Source: Vitis vinifera
Taxonomy: Eukaryota > Streptophyta > Magnoliopsida > Vitales > Vitaceae
Reading direction: 5' to 3'
Length of the DNA: 64,000 bases
NCBI RefSeq assembly: GCF_030704535.1
Contig: NC_081817.1
Location: 139,001 to 203,000 of the forward strand
The notes below the pieces were generated by a model. The model saw only the letters and a program-made list of their open reading frames with translations. It was not told the DNA's origin and ran no database searches. Numbering within the stretch: the stretch's first letter is position 1; every line of letters starts with the position of its first letter. Position numbers and translations under genes: made by a program. Below are positions 48,411-60,200 of the stretch, piece after piece.

Positions 48411-49412
48411 CATGGTTTTAAAAACCGGACCGGACCGGCCGATCGGACCGGTCCAACCGTCGACCGGTGAACCATCCGGTTCGATCCGCTTAATGAACCG
48501 TTTTGTTATCAAACCGGCATTGAATCGTTCAAACCGACGGTTGGACCGTCGAACCAGACGACCCGTCCGGTTTTTTGCAAACCGGTCATAACTTAAAACA
48601 AGATTTTGTTTACTATATGAAAAGGCCCATTCCGGCCCAATGCTTACAACTCAACCTAATAAACCATCTTTGGTCCAAGCCACTAAGGCCTAGTCCAATG
48701 AAAAGATTAAAACACTATTATTTGGGCCATGTCTACAAGCCCAGTTTGCAGCATTCTCTATTTTAAAATTACACTTGCATTTGGGCCATGCTTTCAGGCC
48801 CAGCTTGCTGGCTTGTTTGTCTTGAAGGCAAGTTGGAAGGCATTTATAGAGCACATGGAGCACATAAAATTCTTGTGCTTCCGATGTGGGATTGGGAATG
48901 AGGCTATTAGAGCCATTTAGAGGAAAACATTGCCTTTGGACGCATGGAACTTTGATTTTATTTCAAAATTTTATCATATAAACTCTTTTAAAAAATATAA
49001 ATATTTAAATTCCTGTTTATTTTTATAATAATTATAAAAAATAATATAAATTAGTTAATAGAATAATTTAAAAACAATAAAATACAAAGACAAAAGGATA
49101 AAATTAAATATTTAAAATTTTTTTATCTTAAATATATCTTCTTTCTTAAATATTACATATTTCTATTTAATAAAATTTAAAATATTAAACTTTATCATTT
49201 AATTTAATATACCAAATATAAAAATCAAACATTATTAAAATTTGTAATTTTATATATTTTTAATTTTTATAATTAATTTTAATTTTAATAATATATAAAT
49301 TATATATTTATGACGTCACCGGTTCGATAGCGGTCTGACCGCCGGTCCGACCAGTGAACCGTGAACCGGTAACTTTTCCGGTTCGATCACCGGTCCGATT
49401 CTGAAAACATTG
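48411..49412. mobile_element. hAT-like non-autonomous element, CCGG-rich ends
   Basis: 1002 bp with an exact 8-bp target duplication CTCATCAG (48403-48410 and 49413-49420), the length typical of hAT elements. The ends are imperfect inverted repeats: CATGGTTTTAAAAACCGGAC at the left, and inverted CAATGTTTTCAGAATCGGAC at the right. Both subterminal regions (about 190 and 100 bp) are packed with ACCGGTCC/GGACCGG-type motifs. The AT-rich interior has no transposase, so movement would depend on an enzyme supplied elsewhere. Confidence 0.88.
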
Positions 49413-49420
49413 CTCATCAG

Positions 49421-49920
49421 TCATCACCCATGATCGCGTGTAAAGGTTCCAAACAAACGCATCCTAGCACAAGCATTGATGGCCAAACTTACACCTCATC
49501 TCAACAACCTGAGAATCCTGAAAGCTTTTAGAGTGAGAGAAAAATTACAGTAAGACTAAGAACAATTCCCGCTTCTGAGGAGACCTTGTAAGGAACAAAT
49601 TAACCAAAAATCGTTCTCTCATGAAAAAACACATTCGGCCCCCAATTCATTAAAATAATAAGAACCCCTAAAATGAATTTGACCCACATATACCAGTAGT
49701 CCACAATTACGCTTGTCATATTGGACTATTAGAGCAACCATTTTCATTCCCAATCCCCAGTCATTACATTGCTACTCCTTTTAGTGCATACCAGTCATGT
49801 TTGTTGGAACAGCATTTCTTTTTCTTTTGCTGAAATCAAGAAATCAAGCAATAGATTAGGAGCAAGAAGGGCACAAGAGAGTAATCTGAATTCTCTTTCC
49901 ACTATTAAGCCTTCTTCTTG
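49421..49920. other. Intergenic DNA and TPR-gene 3' UTR
   Basis: Lies between the hAT-like element and the stop of the minus-strand TPR gene. The right part is the probable 3' UTR. No separate gene is supported. Confidence 0.5.
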
Positions 49921-51690
49921 TTACAGCTGGGATGGTTGGAGAGGAAAACAGGTATCCCCACCACCAGTATTCCAAAGGAAAGTGGCATAGTTGGAAACAT
50001 GGTAAGGGTTTCCTGGCTCTGCTGCCATGGCTTGCAGAAATCTCTCCTCTGCTCCCCACAGATCCTTCCTTACCATCCATAAGAAGTTTGCATATTGGTT
50101 CAGTGCCTCTCCATCCTCTGGTTCCACCTCTACAGCCCTCTTGAAGCATTCCTCTGCCCTGTTAAACCCCAACCACACAAATTCATCAGCATATCACTAT
50201 ATATCAAACCCATGTGGCTAAAGAGCTTCTCTATCCTCCTAATTGTTTTTGAATTTGAAAAATGGGTAGCGAAAAGAGGCCAGGGTTCTAAACTGTGTCC
50301 ATGGATAGATATTGGAAGAGAGTATCACTCTACATTTTATTATGACACAGAAAATATGCAGAGAATGTAAAAGGCCCTTCAAGTAAATTGAGTTAGAAGT
50401 TCACCTGTCCTGATCACGAGCGAAAAGGCGGAGGAACTGCCCGTAATTACAGAACAGAAGGGGATTATTGGGATCCTCAGATATTCTAATCTGGTACAGA
50501 AGATCTGTTCTGAAATACTCTATGTAGTCATCTGCTTCAAGTTCCACGCCAACCGGAGAGACCATCCTTTGAATAGTCTCATGATCCAGAGCCTCAGCCC
50601 CTGATTCGGCCGCCATCCTTGAAGCTTCCTCTACCACTGAGTTCCACAAGTTCACCTCCTCCATGTGGGTCAGTTCCTCGCTCCCATACTCATCAGCAAC
50701 CACATTCGAACATAGGGTCATTGGCAATGGTCTAGTACTGATGCTAGTCTTCACAACCTCATTTGGAGAAGTGACTGATGATGTCTTAAGGAAAATTAAA
50801 GATTCGAAATTGGGTTGTGGTTGATTCTCTCTCTCTGTCACTGAGAAAGTCTCAGTGATCATACATGAGGTTGGAGGAATAGAAGTTTCTGCATTTTCAG
50901 TATCATCCATCAGTGAATATACTGTGAAATTCGCTAACAGAATCATCAAATACACCATGAGAGTTGGTGTTTTGGAGAACACCTGTTGAAAAAGCCATAC
51001 AAAGGATGCATGCAATTCTCTATGAACCCGGCTCAGAATCCCTTGTAGATCTTCACAGTAGAGAATTTCCTTTATCTGTAAGGAGTAGCTCTGCAGCTCC
51101 CTAATTATGAATACCATCGAAGAGAAGGCCTTCTTCACGGAACAATAAACAGAATCTTCTCCTTTTGTAACACCCTCTTCCCATTGTTGCTTCCTCTTAA
51201 TCATCCGCAGAGAGACAGGGATATCAAACCTAACCGCCTTTCTTTCGATGCTTGCCTGAATAATCTCATCTCTCCCTGGCCAGTTGGGCGGCTCTGGCCA
51301 AATTTCTAGCCAAGAAGGCCTCAAAGAGTCAAGCTTGGAAAAAGAAAATGATGCTGAAAACCCCATGTTGCTACTACCATCATCATCTTCATTGTACTTT
51401 GAATTTTCAAAGATTTTGGACACTGCATTCTTGTGGTCATTGTCACGGTAATCATCATGATCATCCAGTCTTGGAAAAAAACCATCATCAGAGAATTGAT
51501 CTAACTTGGCACAGCAAGCTCGGATAATGGCACAGCCTTTTGAGAGTGTAAGCCTGCGAGCTACAGCTCCATCATTGATCTTAAGTCTTGTGAATGGATA
51601 TAAACAAACAGTAGAACCCAATTTCTGAGAAGAAGAGATTGAATAAGGGGCAAAAGGGTGTGACTTTGGCCATCCAACCTGCACACCCAT
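49921..51690 (-). CDS. Tetratricopeptide-repeat-like protein with one membrane segment
   Basis: Two exons on the minus strand, 51690-50405 and 50158-49921, join in phase at an Arg codon and give 507 residues. The N-terminus (MGVQVGWPKSHPFAPYSISS) is Ser-rich and could be an organelle presequence. A conserved plant block SLRPSWLEIWPEPPNWPGRD lies near residue 122. A hydrophobic stretch TPTLMVYLMILLANFTVYSL lies near 241-260. The C-terminus holds TPR-type helices around NPLLFCNYGQFLRLFARDQD, AEECFKRAVEVEPEDGEALN and AEERFLQAMAAEPGNPYHVS, each with the W/Y-A-x-F-L and P spacing of the family. It belongs to a plant TPR family of unknown function; partner and location are inferred only. The leader is purine-rich on the plus strand ((GAA)n near 51790-51825). 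Confidence 0.9.
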
Positions 51691-53187
51691 ATCTTTGATA
51701 ACGATCAGAACCCACTTGTCTACAGATTAAGAGAGAGTACTAGGAGTAATGGGTGATGAGAAACTGATGAAAGGAGACCCTGGGGGGGAAGGAGAAGAAG
51801 AGGAGGAAGAAGAAGAAGAATAAGGATTCAAATAGTCAAAGCCCCAGAAAGTCCGTGAATGAAACTGAAAGCTAATTTTGCTTTGAAAAAAAATATGGTG
51901 CCGAATCAGGAGAAAGTCTAGAACTAGCTTTCATTTCAAGCCTACCTGTAACCAGATCAGCCATATCCCCTAAGTCAAAATCAAAGTACACCTCTGCCTA
52001 TGACTATTTCCTTCCACCTTCCTCACGCCAAATTCAATTCAGTTAAACAAAAAAGGAATTGAGTTCAAGGGAGGAGAAAAAACTCAATTAATGTATCAGA
52101 TGCAATGTATTAGAACAGAAGACAAATGGAAAGATGATGATTAACCATAGTAGTCACTGCATATAGATATAGCTTCCTCTGGTTAAGGTGACAAAATGGT
52201 GGAAAAAAGAGGAGAGAGAAAGTCCTGCTATGGACACCTGCAACTGTTTGTTTCCGGAAAAATGAGATGCAGCTCGACAGATTGACCGAGCGTCCTGCAT
52301 GGAAAAGTAGGATTTACCCGTGTCCAACAAAAGCATGATCACACGCGGGGACGTTGTCTTCTTGCCACGTTGCAGAAACCAAACAACATGTGGCATCTCG
52401 GTATTTATTCTTGACATTGGTTTCTTGGTATGGGTTTAGGCCTGGCAGGCTTGACCCTTGGGCTTTCTTAAACTGTTTTTTTTTTTTTTGAAGTAACATC
52501 ACGTACTAAATCCAAATGTCAAATAAAAAGGCATATTAAGCCTTTTTATGTAGAAAAACTCACATGACAGTTATATAGATATTTGCATAAGCTTTTAATA
52601 AAATATATATTCGTGTGTCTAAATTTATTGATACATTTATCATATGAGTCTCTTCATTTATTTTGTAAGGAAAACTTTACTAAAATGATTTATTTGACAT
52701 TCCGTTTTAGAAGAAGAGTAGCATTACTTCAGAAAAATGAAAAAAAAAAAAAAGGTTTAGGAATTAAATTGAGATGAGGAATGAGGATGATTTTTATAAT
52801 TTACCCATGGAATTTTGAAGGATTTTGGTGGGAATCTGGCGGCGAATGGTGGTGCATAAAGTCAGCCCTAATGAGACTCTGGAGGGTTGGGCTGGCCTCA
52901 AACCGGGTTAGTCTAGTGGGCCAAATTTTGGACCCCTCTTCTTTAACAGATAAAAACATTGGGCTCTGAATGAGCCCAATTTGCGGGGAGTAGGTGGTAG
53001 GGTGTTCTGGACCTTAGCCATATACCATAATTTCTGTTTAGCCAAAATACAAACACACAACACCGCATTGACAAATGTTATTAAGAGTTAGAAACAATGC
53101 TGATTGATTATTGAATGAAAAAGGTTATCAGTTTCAATTTATTAATTGGATGGTTGGTATAATAACTATGATTGAAGCATAATACTA
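51691..53187. other. TPR-gene promoter and intergenic DNA
   Basis: 51691-51850 is probably the 5' UTR with a (GAA)-type microsatellite. The rest has no supported gene. The Gypsy element inserted at its right edge. Confidence 0.5.
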
Positions 53188-53192
53188 GCAAC

Positions 53193-53997
53193 TGTTGTCG
53201 CCTCGCGTATCCGATGGTCCACGTTGCTGCTATATGGATGGACACGTGATTCTCAACACACAAGGGGTTCTTGATTCAGTGGTTGCACCTGCAAAAGGCA
53301 TCCGGACAGGGTGTCCGGACGCACCCTCCGATGGTTTTATTAGCCATGGTGAGAAAGAGATATATAAATCAGTTGGCCTTTTTCTAGGTATCAAGAGGTT
53401 ACCAGGAGATCCCCTTTCTTCTTCGTGCGAAGGTATATATATCTAGCTTCAGGGGTACTGTTCCTCTCATTAATGGTGAGGAGATCTTTTCTGTTGTGAT
53501 GATGACAATAGGTGTTAGTAGGAGCACTATCATCCTATGAATGGCTGTCAGAGACTATGGTAGGTGATGCGGCCGTCAGAGATCGTGGGAAGCGATTATG
53601 CAGAATGATCGTGGGAAGTGACTTGCTGTCACTTCCTCTTGTCTTCTCATTCTGCAGGTGATGGGATGTGGGCCATGGCTGCTTGTTGTGATTGCGTGTA
53701 AGACTCGCTTTACTTTAATTGACCATCCAGAAGATTTATATCCGGATGGCTCATGCTGACTATCCGGATGTGTTGTGGAGACTATCCGGATGTGTACGCT
53801 CTGCCAGCGTCGTTTGCTCTTCCTTGGATAGGAGAAGATGAAACGTCGTTTGCCTTTCCTTGAGGCGGTCCGGATAGGATGTCTACACCATGCATATCCT
53901 TAGGGGAATCCGGATAATGATGGTCCGGCTGATAACACGTGCCACGCGTCACTATGAGCTGCGTGCCACGTGTTTCCCAAGGGGAGGGGTCCCTACA
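53193..53997 (-). repeat. Gypsy 3' LTR
   Basis: 805 bp. On the minus strand it begins TGTAGGGACCCCTCCCC and ends GGCGACAACA. It holds several TCCGGA palindromes, ACGTG boxes near the U3 start and a TATATATA near 53445. Confidence 0.97.
53936..53972 (-). promoter_or_regulatory. ACGTG-box cluster at the start of U3
   Basis: CACGTG occurs at 53936-53941 and 53967-53972, each within a GCCACGTGT or AACACGTGCC context, with an ACGCGT between them. This is the core bound by plant bZIP factors (G-box/ABRE type). The same cluster is present in the 5' LTR at about 63627-63663 and, diverged, in the solo LTR at 47281-47349. Confidence 0.6.
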
Positions 53998-54012
53998 TTG
54001 CCCCCCTTTTTA
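53998..54012 (-). promoter_or_regulatory. Polypurine tract of the Gypsy element
   Basis: The minus strand reads AAAAAGGGGGGCAA immediately before the 3' LTR. Confidence 0.85.
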
Positions 54013-54226
54013 ACTTGCCTATTTTGCCCAAAAAATGGGCAGGTTAAAAATAACTGGCTTTTGAAAACTGAAGAAGTCCCTTCGTCTGACTGGGCCACGT
54101 GGCGAGTGGGGGTGCGGAAGCCAAAAAGGCATTTATGACGAGCCGCCGACCCTGCGTATCCCCAGACAATATGTCGTTTCAATGATAACATGGCTGTTGG
54201 TTTGGCTTTCCGAGGGGCTGTCCTGC

Positions 54227-54235
54227 TATAAATAG
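54227..54235 (+). promoter_or_regulatory. TATA box of the antisense gene in the Gypsy element
   Basis: TATAAATAG on the plus strand, 230 bp after the LTR and about 470 bp before the ATG at 54703. The stretch between would be a long T-rich leader. Confidence 0.65.
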
Positions 54236-54702
54236 GGTACTGTACCTCTTTTTGTATTTTTTCCTACTGCATTCTCTTGAGAGTCTTTCTTCTTACTGCT
54301 TTTTCTACGCCCTTTGCTTTTCTGAGAAAAAAACTCCGAAAGCTCTTTTGTACCAGTGCTTTTGTATCGCGACTTTGTTGGTTTGCTGCTGGTGATTTTG
54401 TATCAAGGCGGTACCCGTTCTTCTTCTTCGGTGCTGTATTTGGTACGTATCTCTTTGCTACTGCCGTTCCTTTGGTTGCGTTTGCTGGTTCTTTACACTT
54501 GCTTTCTGGCTTGCTTGGGCATTGTTTTGGACGAGTCGTTTGCAATTGTTGTTGAATGTTGGTACTTTGTTGTTGTTTGGAGGGGTTTTTGAGGGGTTTT
54601 TCTGACGGCTTTGAGTTAGGGTTTGTGTATTTTCTGATTGCTTGGTCTGAACCGTTTGCATTGTTTTTGCGTGTAGATTTTGCTTTGGCTTTGTGGTAAG
54701 AA

Positions 54703-57139
54703 ATGGCTCCAAAAAAGACTGTTTCGTCTGTCCGGGTCAGCGAGGCTAGCGAAAAGGCGATAGACAAATTAAATGCGAAGGAGTTCCGGGAGCGATTCCT
54801 GATCCCCCATGACGTATTGATAGACCTGGTGAACGAGGAGGCGGCTATGCCTACTGAGAAAGGTGGAAAAAACGCTATCCTCTTCACAAAGGAACAATTC
54901 AGCGCGGGGCTCCGGTTCCCTCTGCCGGCGTTGTTCAAGGAATTCCTCCACTTCTCTCAAATTCCCCCTATCTTTATTCACCCCAACCTTGTCCGGGTGC
55001 TGATGGGATGCAGCATCATCAACATGTTGTACAGCCTCGACCTGACGCTACTGGAAGTGTTCTTTGTCTATTCCCTGAAGAAAGCAAAGAATGATATCTT
55101 CAGTGTGTCTGCTCACCTGCCCTCCCTTCAAATGGTGACAGAACTGCCAGATTCGACAAAGGGAAGGGCGAAGGGGCTGGTGGCAGTCTGGGGTGGATGG
55201 GCGGGGCTATCGCAGCATCCGTCGAGGCCTTTTTCTCCGAATTATACCCTAAAAATTCCGGGTAATCTTGTTTTGCGATTTTTTTTTTTTTTTTTTTTAT
55301 CCAGATTTTGCTTTGCTGATTTTTTCTGATCTTTCCGGGCGGAATTCTCACCTTTTGTTGCTGACAATGCAGGTTTGGAATTGAGGGGCCACCTTGTGGA
55401 TTGGGTGGAAAAGGCATCCTTCGCCTGTGTCTGCAAATTATTTGAAATAGATCCCAAGGAGAGGGCCTACAAAACATTGCTCTCGGCGCGGAATTTGACA
55501 GAGGTCGTCCGGGAGCCCCAGGAATATGTTATCAACATCCTTCCTAGGAAATTGGCAAAGGATGAGATAGTGCCTGGGGAGCATTATACAGTGAAAGAGC
55601 TCCCCCTCTATCAGGAAGCTAAAGAAGCTGACGCTGAAAGGCGGCGAAAGCTCCTGGAGGATAGAGATCAGAAAAAGACTGAAGGCACTATCCGGAAGGC
55701 TCCCGGACAGAAGCGGGGTCCGGACTCCCCTCCGAAGAAAACTTCAGGAAAAAGGGGGAAGCTGGTGAAGAAGCATGGGAAGGATGCGAAGGAACCCACT
55801 CCTCCCAAGGAGTTTCCTCCTCCACAAACTACCTATGAGGGGGAAGTAATGATAGAGGAGCCAGTAAATGCTGCTCCGCACTCTATCTCAAGCGGCCCCG
55901 GGCGCATGTCGGGGTTGAATCACTCAGGTCCCTCCTTAGTCGCGGCTGCGCGTCTAGCCAACGTGGCTGAGGAAGCTGCATCTATCAACCATCCGGGCAA
56001 CCTCAATCCGGATGCAGCTGAAACGGCCCCGTTGGAGGAAGCGGGGGCAGAAAGCCAAAGTCAGCCTTCCGACGACCCGGATCGCCTGGCTATAGTCCTG
56101 GTGAAAGGGCCTCCCCTCAAGAAGCCGCGTTTGACGCGCGATCTACAGTCCGGACTCTTTGAGCGGCTTCAAGAGCGGCAGCAAGAGATTGAAATTAGCT
56201 GCGCTTCTGCCCATGACGCTCATCCGGATGGAGGCGAGGTGGAGATGGCTACTGAGACCTCAGCCGTTCCGGCAATAATTCCGGCTGAGGATGCATCCGG
56301 ACCTATGTGCCCGGACGAAAATATGGGGGCTCCGATTCCGGGACACGAGCTACCCTCTCCTTCCTCATCCGAGGAGGAATCTGCTGATGATGCCGTTCCC
56401 GCTAGCCCTTTTAGCTACGCGGAGTTGGAAGCTAAGTTAAAGCAGATTACTCTTGACTGGAAAGCCATCAAGCCCTCTGCTAAGATGTTTGATATGATAG
56501 AAACGGTACGCCGTTGTCTTGTGTTTTTGCTTTTTGACTTTTTGTTGCACTGATGTGTTTGTTGTAGTATGATTTATGTTTTTGCTTTTCTTGTTTGTGT
56601 GTTAGCTGGTGAGGGGCCTCCGCAGCATGTCTCAACAACACGCTCTTTTTACTCAGCTGCTGCAGACCGCAGACTATATGAGGACCTTCTCCTCTCGGCA
56701 CCAAGAGATTGAAAATCAACTGCGTCTGAGAATGGAGGAGGCTGAGGCCAGTCTATCCACCATGCGAGAGGAAAATGAAGCCCTCCGGGTGGAGTTGGCT
56801 GAGGCAAAGGGTCAAGAAGAATCAACTGCGGGCCGCCTTCATGAGGCGGAGGGTGAGGCAGCCCGGCTAAGGGATGAATTGAGTCGACTCCGGACAGAAG
56901 TTTTGAATGAAAAGAAACAGAAGGAAGACTTGCAGCTGCGTCTGGATGTGCAAAAAGAGGAACTTGAACGGGAGTTTGCTGTGGAAAGGGAGGAACTTGC
57001 AGCGGATTACCAGAGACAAGTGGATGATACATTTATCTTTGGGTATCGCTGCTGCATGAAGAAGAACGGTATAAAGCGAGATACCCCTTCAATTCCTCCA
57101 AGTGAAGAAAAGAAGCTCCATGAGAAACCTGCTCCCTGA
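54703..57139 (+). CDS. Antisense accessory gene of the retrotransposon (gypsy-type transposon domain, coiled coil)
   Basis: This gene is on the strand opposite to gag-pol. Three exons, 54703-55261, 55373-56505 and 56606-57139, have GT-AG borders and matching phases and encode 741 residues. The start MAPKKTVSSVRVSEASEKAI follows AAGAA-ATG. Residues about 60-185 (ILFTKEQFSAGLRFPLPALF, HPNLVRVLMGCSIINMLYSL, then a VWGGW motif) match the layout of the plant 'putative gypsy type transposon' domain. The middle is a long disordered part rich in P, K and E with basic clusters (KKTSGKRGKLVKKHGK) that could be nuclear signals. Exon 3 is a long heptad-rich coiled coil. A TATA box precedes it and AATAAA (57236) follows. 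The function is unknown; chromatin or RNA binding is only a guess. It could also be a captured host-type gene. Confidence 0.85.
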
Positions 57140-57235
57140 TAGTTTATCTCTTCTTGCAATTTTTCTGCTGTAATTTTTCCTTCTGTATATTTTTGTGGTC
57201 CGGATGTCTCTTTGTAATTTACATTTACTCATATC

Positions 57236-57241
57236 AATAAA
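57236..57241 (+). terminator. Polyadenylation signal of the antisense gene
   Basis: AATAAA 97 bp after the TGA of the antisense gene and 37 bp before the convergent pol stop codon. Confidence 0.6.
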
Positions 57242-57277
57242 ACTTACTTCTTTCTCATTTGCACTTGTGTACACTTT

Positions 57278-60200
57278 CTACTGATAATACTGCTTTAAAT
57301 TAAACACATTCCATGGTCTGAGTAACGGAGTGCCATCTAGCTTTTGTAAATGATAGGCTCCATTTTCATTTGCCTTAGACACTATGTAGGGTCCTTCCCA
57401 ATTGGCTTGGAATTTTCCTGCGCCTACTTCAGCAGTATTTTCAAAAACTTTTCTAAGTACTAGCGTACCATTTTTGAAGTTTCTGGGCCTGACTTTTCGA
57501 TTGTAATGCGCTGATGCTCTTTGTTGATAATCTGCCATCCGGATGGATGCGCTTTCTCTGACTTCGTCTGCCCAGTCCAAATTTCTTCCTAGTTCCGTGT
57601 CGGCATCTTTTTGCTTTGCTGCATCAGTCCGGATAGTAGGAAGACCTATTTCAGTGGGAATGACTGCATCCATTCCATATGTGAGGGCAAAAGGAGTATT
57701 TCCTGTTGGTCGTCCGGGTGTGGTCCGATAGGCCCACAGGACGCCGGGTAGTTCCTCCACCCACCTCCCTTTGGCTCGCTCCAGCCTTTTCTTCAAGGCA
57801 TTGACTAGAGTTTTGTTTGTGGCTTCCGCCTGGCCATTGCTTTGAGGATAACGTGGCGTGGAGTATGAATTCCGGATATTCAGTTCCGAATAGAAATTCC
57901 TGAATGCAATGCTGTCAAATTGTGGACCGTTGTCAGCTATGATGATTTGGGGAATCCCATAACGGCAAACAATGTTCTTCCATACGAACTTGGTAACATC
58001 TTTATCTTTGATGCTTGCATATGCTTCAGCTTCTACCCATTTACTGAAGTAATCAGTGGCGACAAGAAGGAATTTCTTTTGGGCGGGTGCTGCTGGGAGG
58101 GGTCCCACTATGTCCATGCCCCACTGCGCGAAAGGCCATGGGCTTGAGACCGATTTTAATGCGATTGATGGTATATGTGGAATGGGAGCGTATCTTTGAC
58201 ATTTATCACATTTTTGGACATATGCTGCCGCGTCTTTCTTCATTGTTGGCCAATAGTATCCTTGTGAATGAGCTCTATGTGCTAGGGATCGTCCTCCCGT
58301 ATGATTTCCGCATACTCCTTCATGTAACTCAGCTAACACATACTGGGCCTCTGAATGCCCAAGACAGCGAAGATAAGGCCCTGTGAAGGATCGCTTGTAC
58401 AGGTGCCCCCCAATTAGGGTGAAACGGGCAGCTTGCACCCGGATTTTGTGCGCTCGTTTAGGATCTTCGGGTAAAGTTCCTGTCCGGAGATATTCTGCAA
58501 TATCATGCGTCCATTCTTGATCATCCGCTTGGTCTGCTTCAATGGAGTTGCAAGTGGAATTTTCTGCGACAGAGGGATTGGCTTGTACATGGATAGGCAA
58601 TAGAATGGCTTCTCTGATGGGGAGGGAAGCAGCTATACCGGCCAAGGCGTCAGCGCGCCCGTTGTCAGCTCGCTTAATTTTTTCAATTGTCCACTCGGTG
58701 AATTGCTGTAAGGTGCTTCTTACTTTGGCCAAGTATCGCGCCATGCGTGAGTCCTTAGCCTCATATTCTTTCTGGACATGCCTTACCACTAGTTGCGAGT
58801 CGCTGTAGATTCGGAGTTTGGAGACGGATAGCGCAAGAGCGAGGTCCAATCCGGACAGGATGGCCTCGTATTCTGCTTCATTGTTAGACGCGGAGAATCC
58901 CAACCGGATGGCCTGCTCCAGATGTTCCCCAGTTGGGGACTGCAATAAGAGCCCAACTCCAGAGCCTGATGAGCGTGAGGCTCCGTCAACTCGTAGAGTC
59001 CACCACTCCTGTTCACCTGATTCGTGGTGCTGGTCGGGTCTTCGTGAATATTCGAGCACGAAGTCGGCCATTACTTGGCCTTTTTTGGATAATCTGGGTT
59101 GGAATTCGATTCCAAATTCGCTCAATTCGATGGCCCATTGTAGCATTCGCCCAGTTAAATCTGGCTTGTGTAGAATGCTACGAAGGGGCTGGTCGGTCAG
59201 TACAATCACTGGGTGAGCTTGAAAATAGGGGCGGAGCTTTTGAGCAGCACTTCGAAGAGCTAAGGCTGTTAGCTCCATTTTTGAATACCTGGTTTCTACA
59301 TCTGCCAAAGCTCTGCTGACATAGTAGACAGGTTTCTGCTCCTTTGGCGAAGGGCAGCGGAATAGAACGGCGCTGATTGCCCATTCTGAGACAGCTAAAT
59401 ACATATATAGCTTCTCCTTTGGCATGGGGCTGCTCAAGATGGGCGGATGCATAAGACAGTGTTTAATTCTTTCCAACGTGTTTTGGCAATTGTCCGTCCA
59501 TCCCTGCGTTCCAGCTTTTCGTATCGCTAAGAAGAAGGGTCGCAACTCGTCAGTGAAGCGGGCTATAAAACGTCCTAACGCAACGAGCTTGCCTGTGAGG
59601 CGTTGTAACTCCTTTTTGTTCCTGGGAGGAGGTGTCTCCATGACTGCTTTGACTTGATCCGGGCTGACTTCTATGCCTCTTTGGCTGACCATAAATCCCA
59701 GAAATTTGCCAGCACTCACGCCAAAGGCACATTTGGAAGGATTTAGCTTCATGTCATACTTTCGCAAGAGGTAAAATACTTCTTGTAAATGGAGGATATG
59801 CTGCTCTCGAGTTTTGCTTTTAACCACGATATCGTCAATGTATACCTCGACCGAGCGGCCTATCAGAGGTTTGAAGATTTTAGTCATCAATCTTTGATAC
59901 GTGGCGCCAGCGTTTTTGAGTCCGAATGGCATGACTTTGTAGCAATAGAGGCCGTGTGGCGTTATGAATGCTGTTTTTTCTTCGTCATCCGGAGACATGG
60001 GAATTTGGTGATAGCCGGAGAAGGCATCCAAGAAAGAGAGCATCCCTTGCCCGGAAGTGGAATCCACAATTTGATCTATCCGCGGTAAGGGAAAACTGTC
60101 TTTTGGACATGCATTATTGAGATTGGTGTAATCAACACAGACTCGCCATTTGCCCTCTTTCTTTGGTACCACTACTACATTTGCCAACCAATCCGGATAA

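Noticed and set aside
54264-54938. 224-codon minus-strand frame overlapping the antisense gene's leader
   Set aside because: It lies in the sense orientation of the element but has no known domain and overlaps exon 1 of the better-supported plus-strand gene. It is likely a shadow frame.
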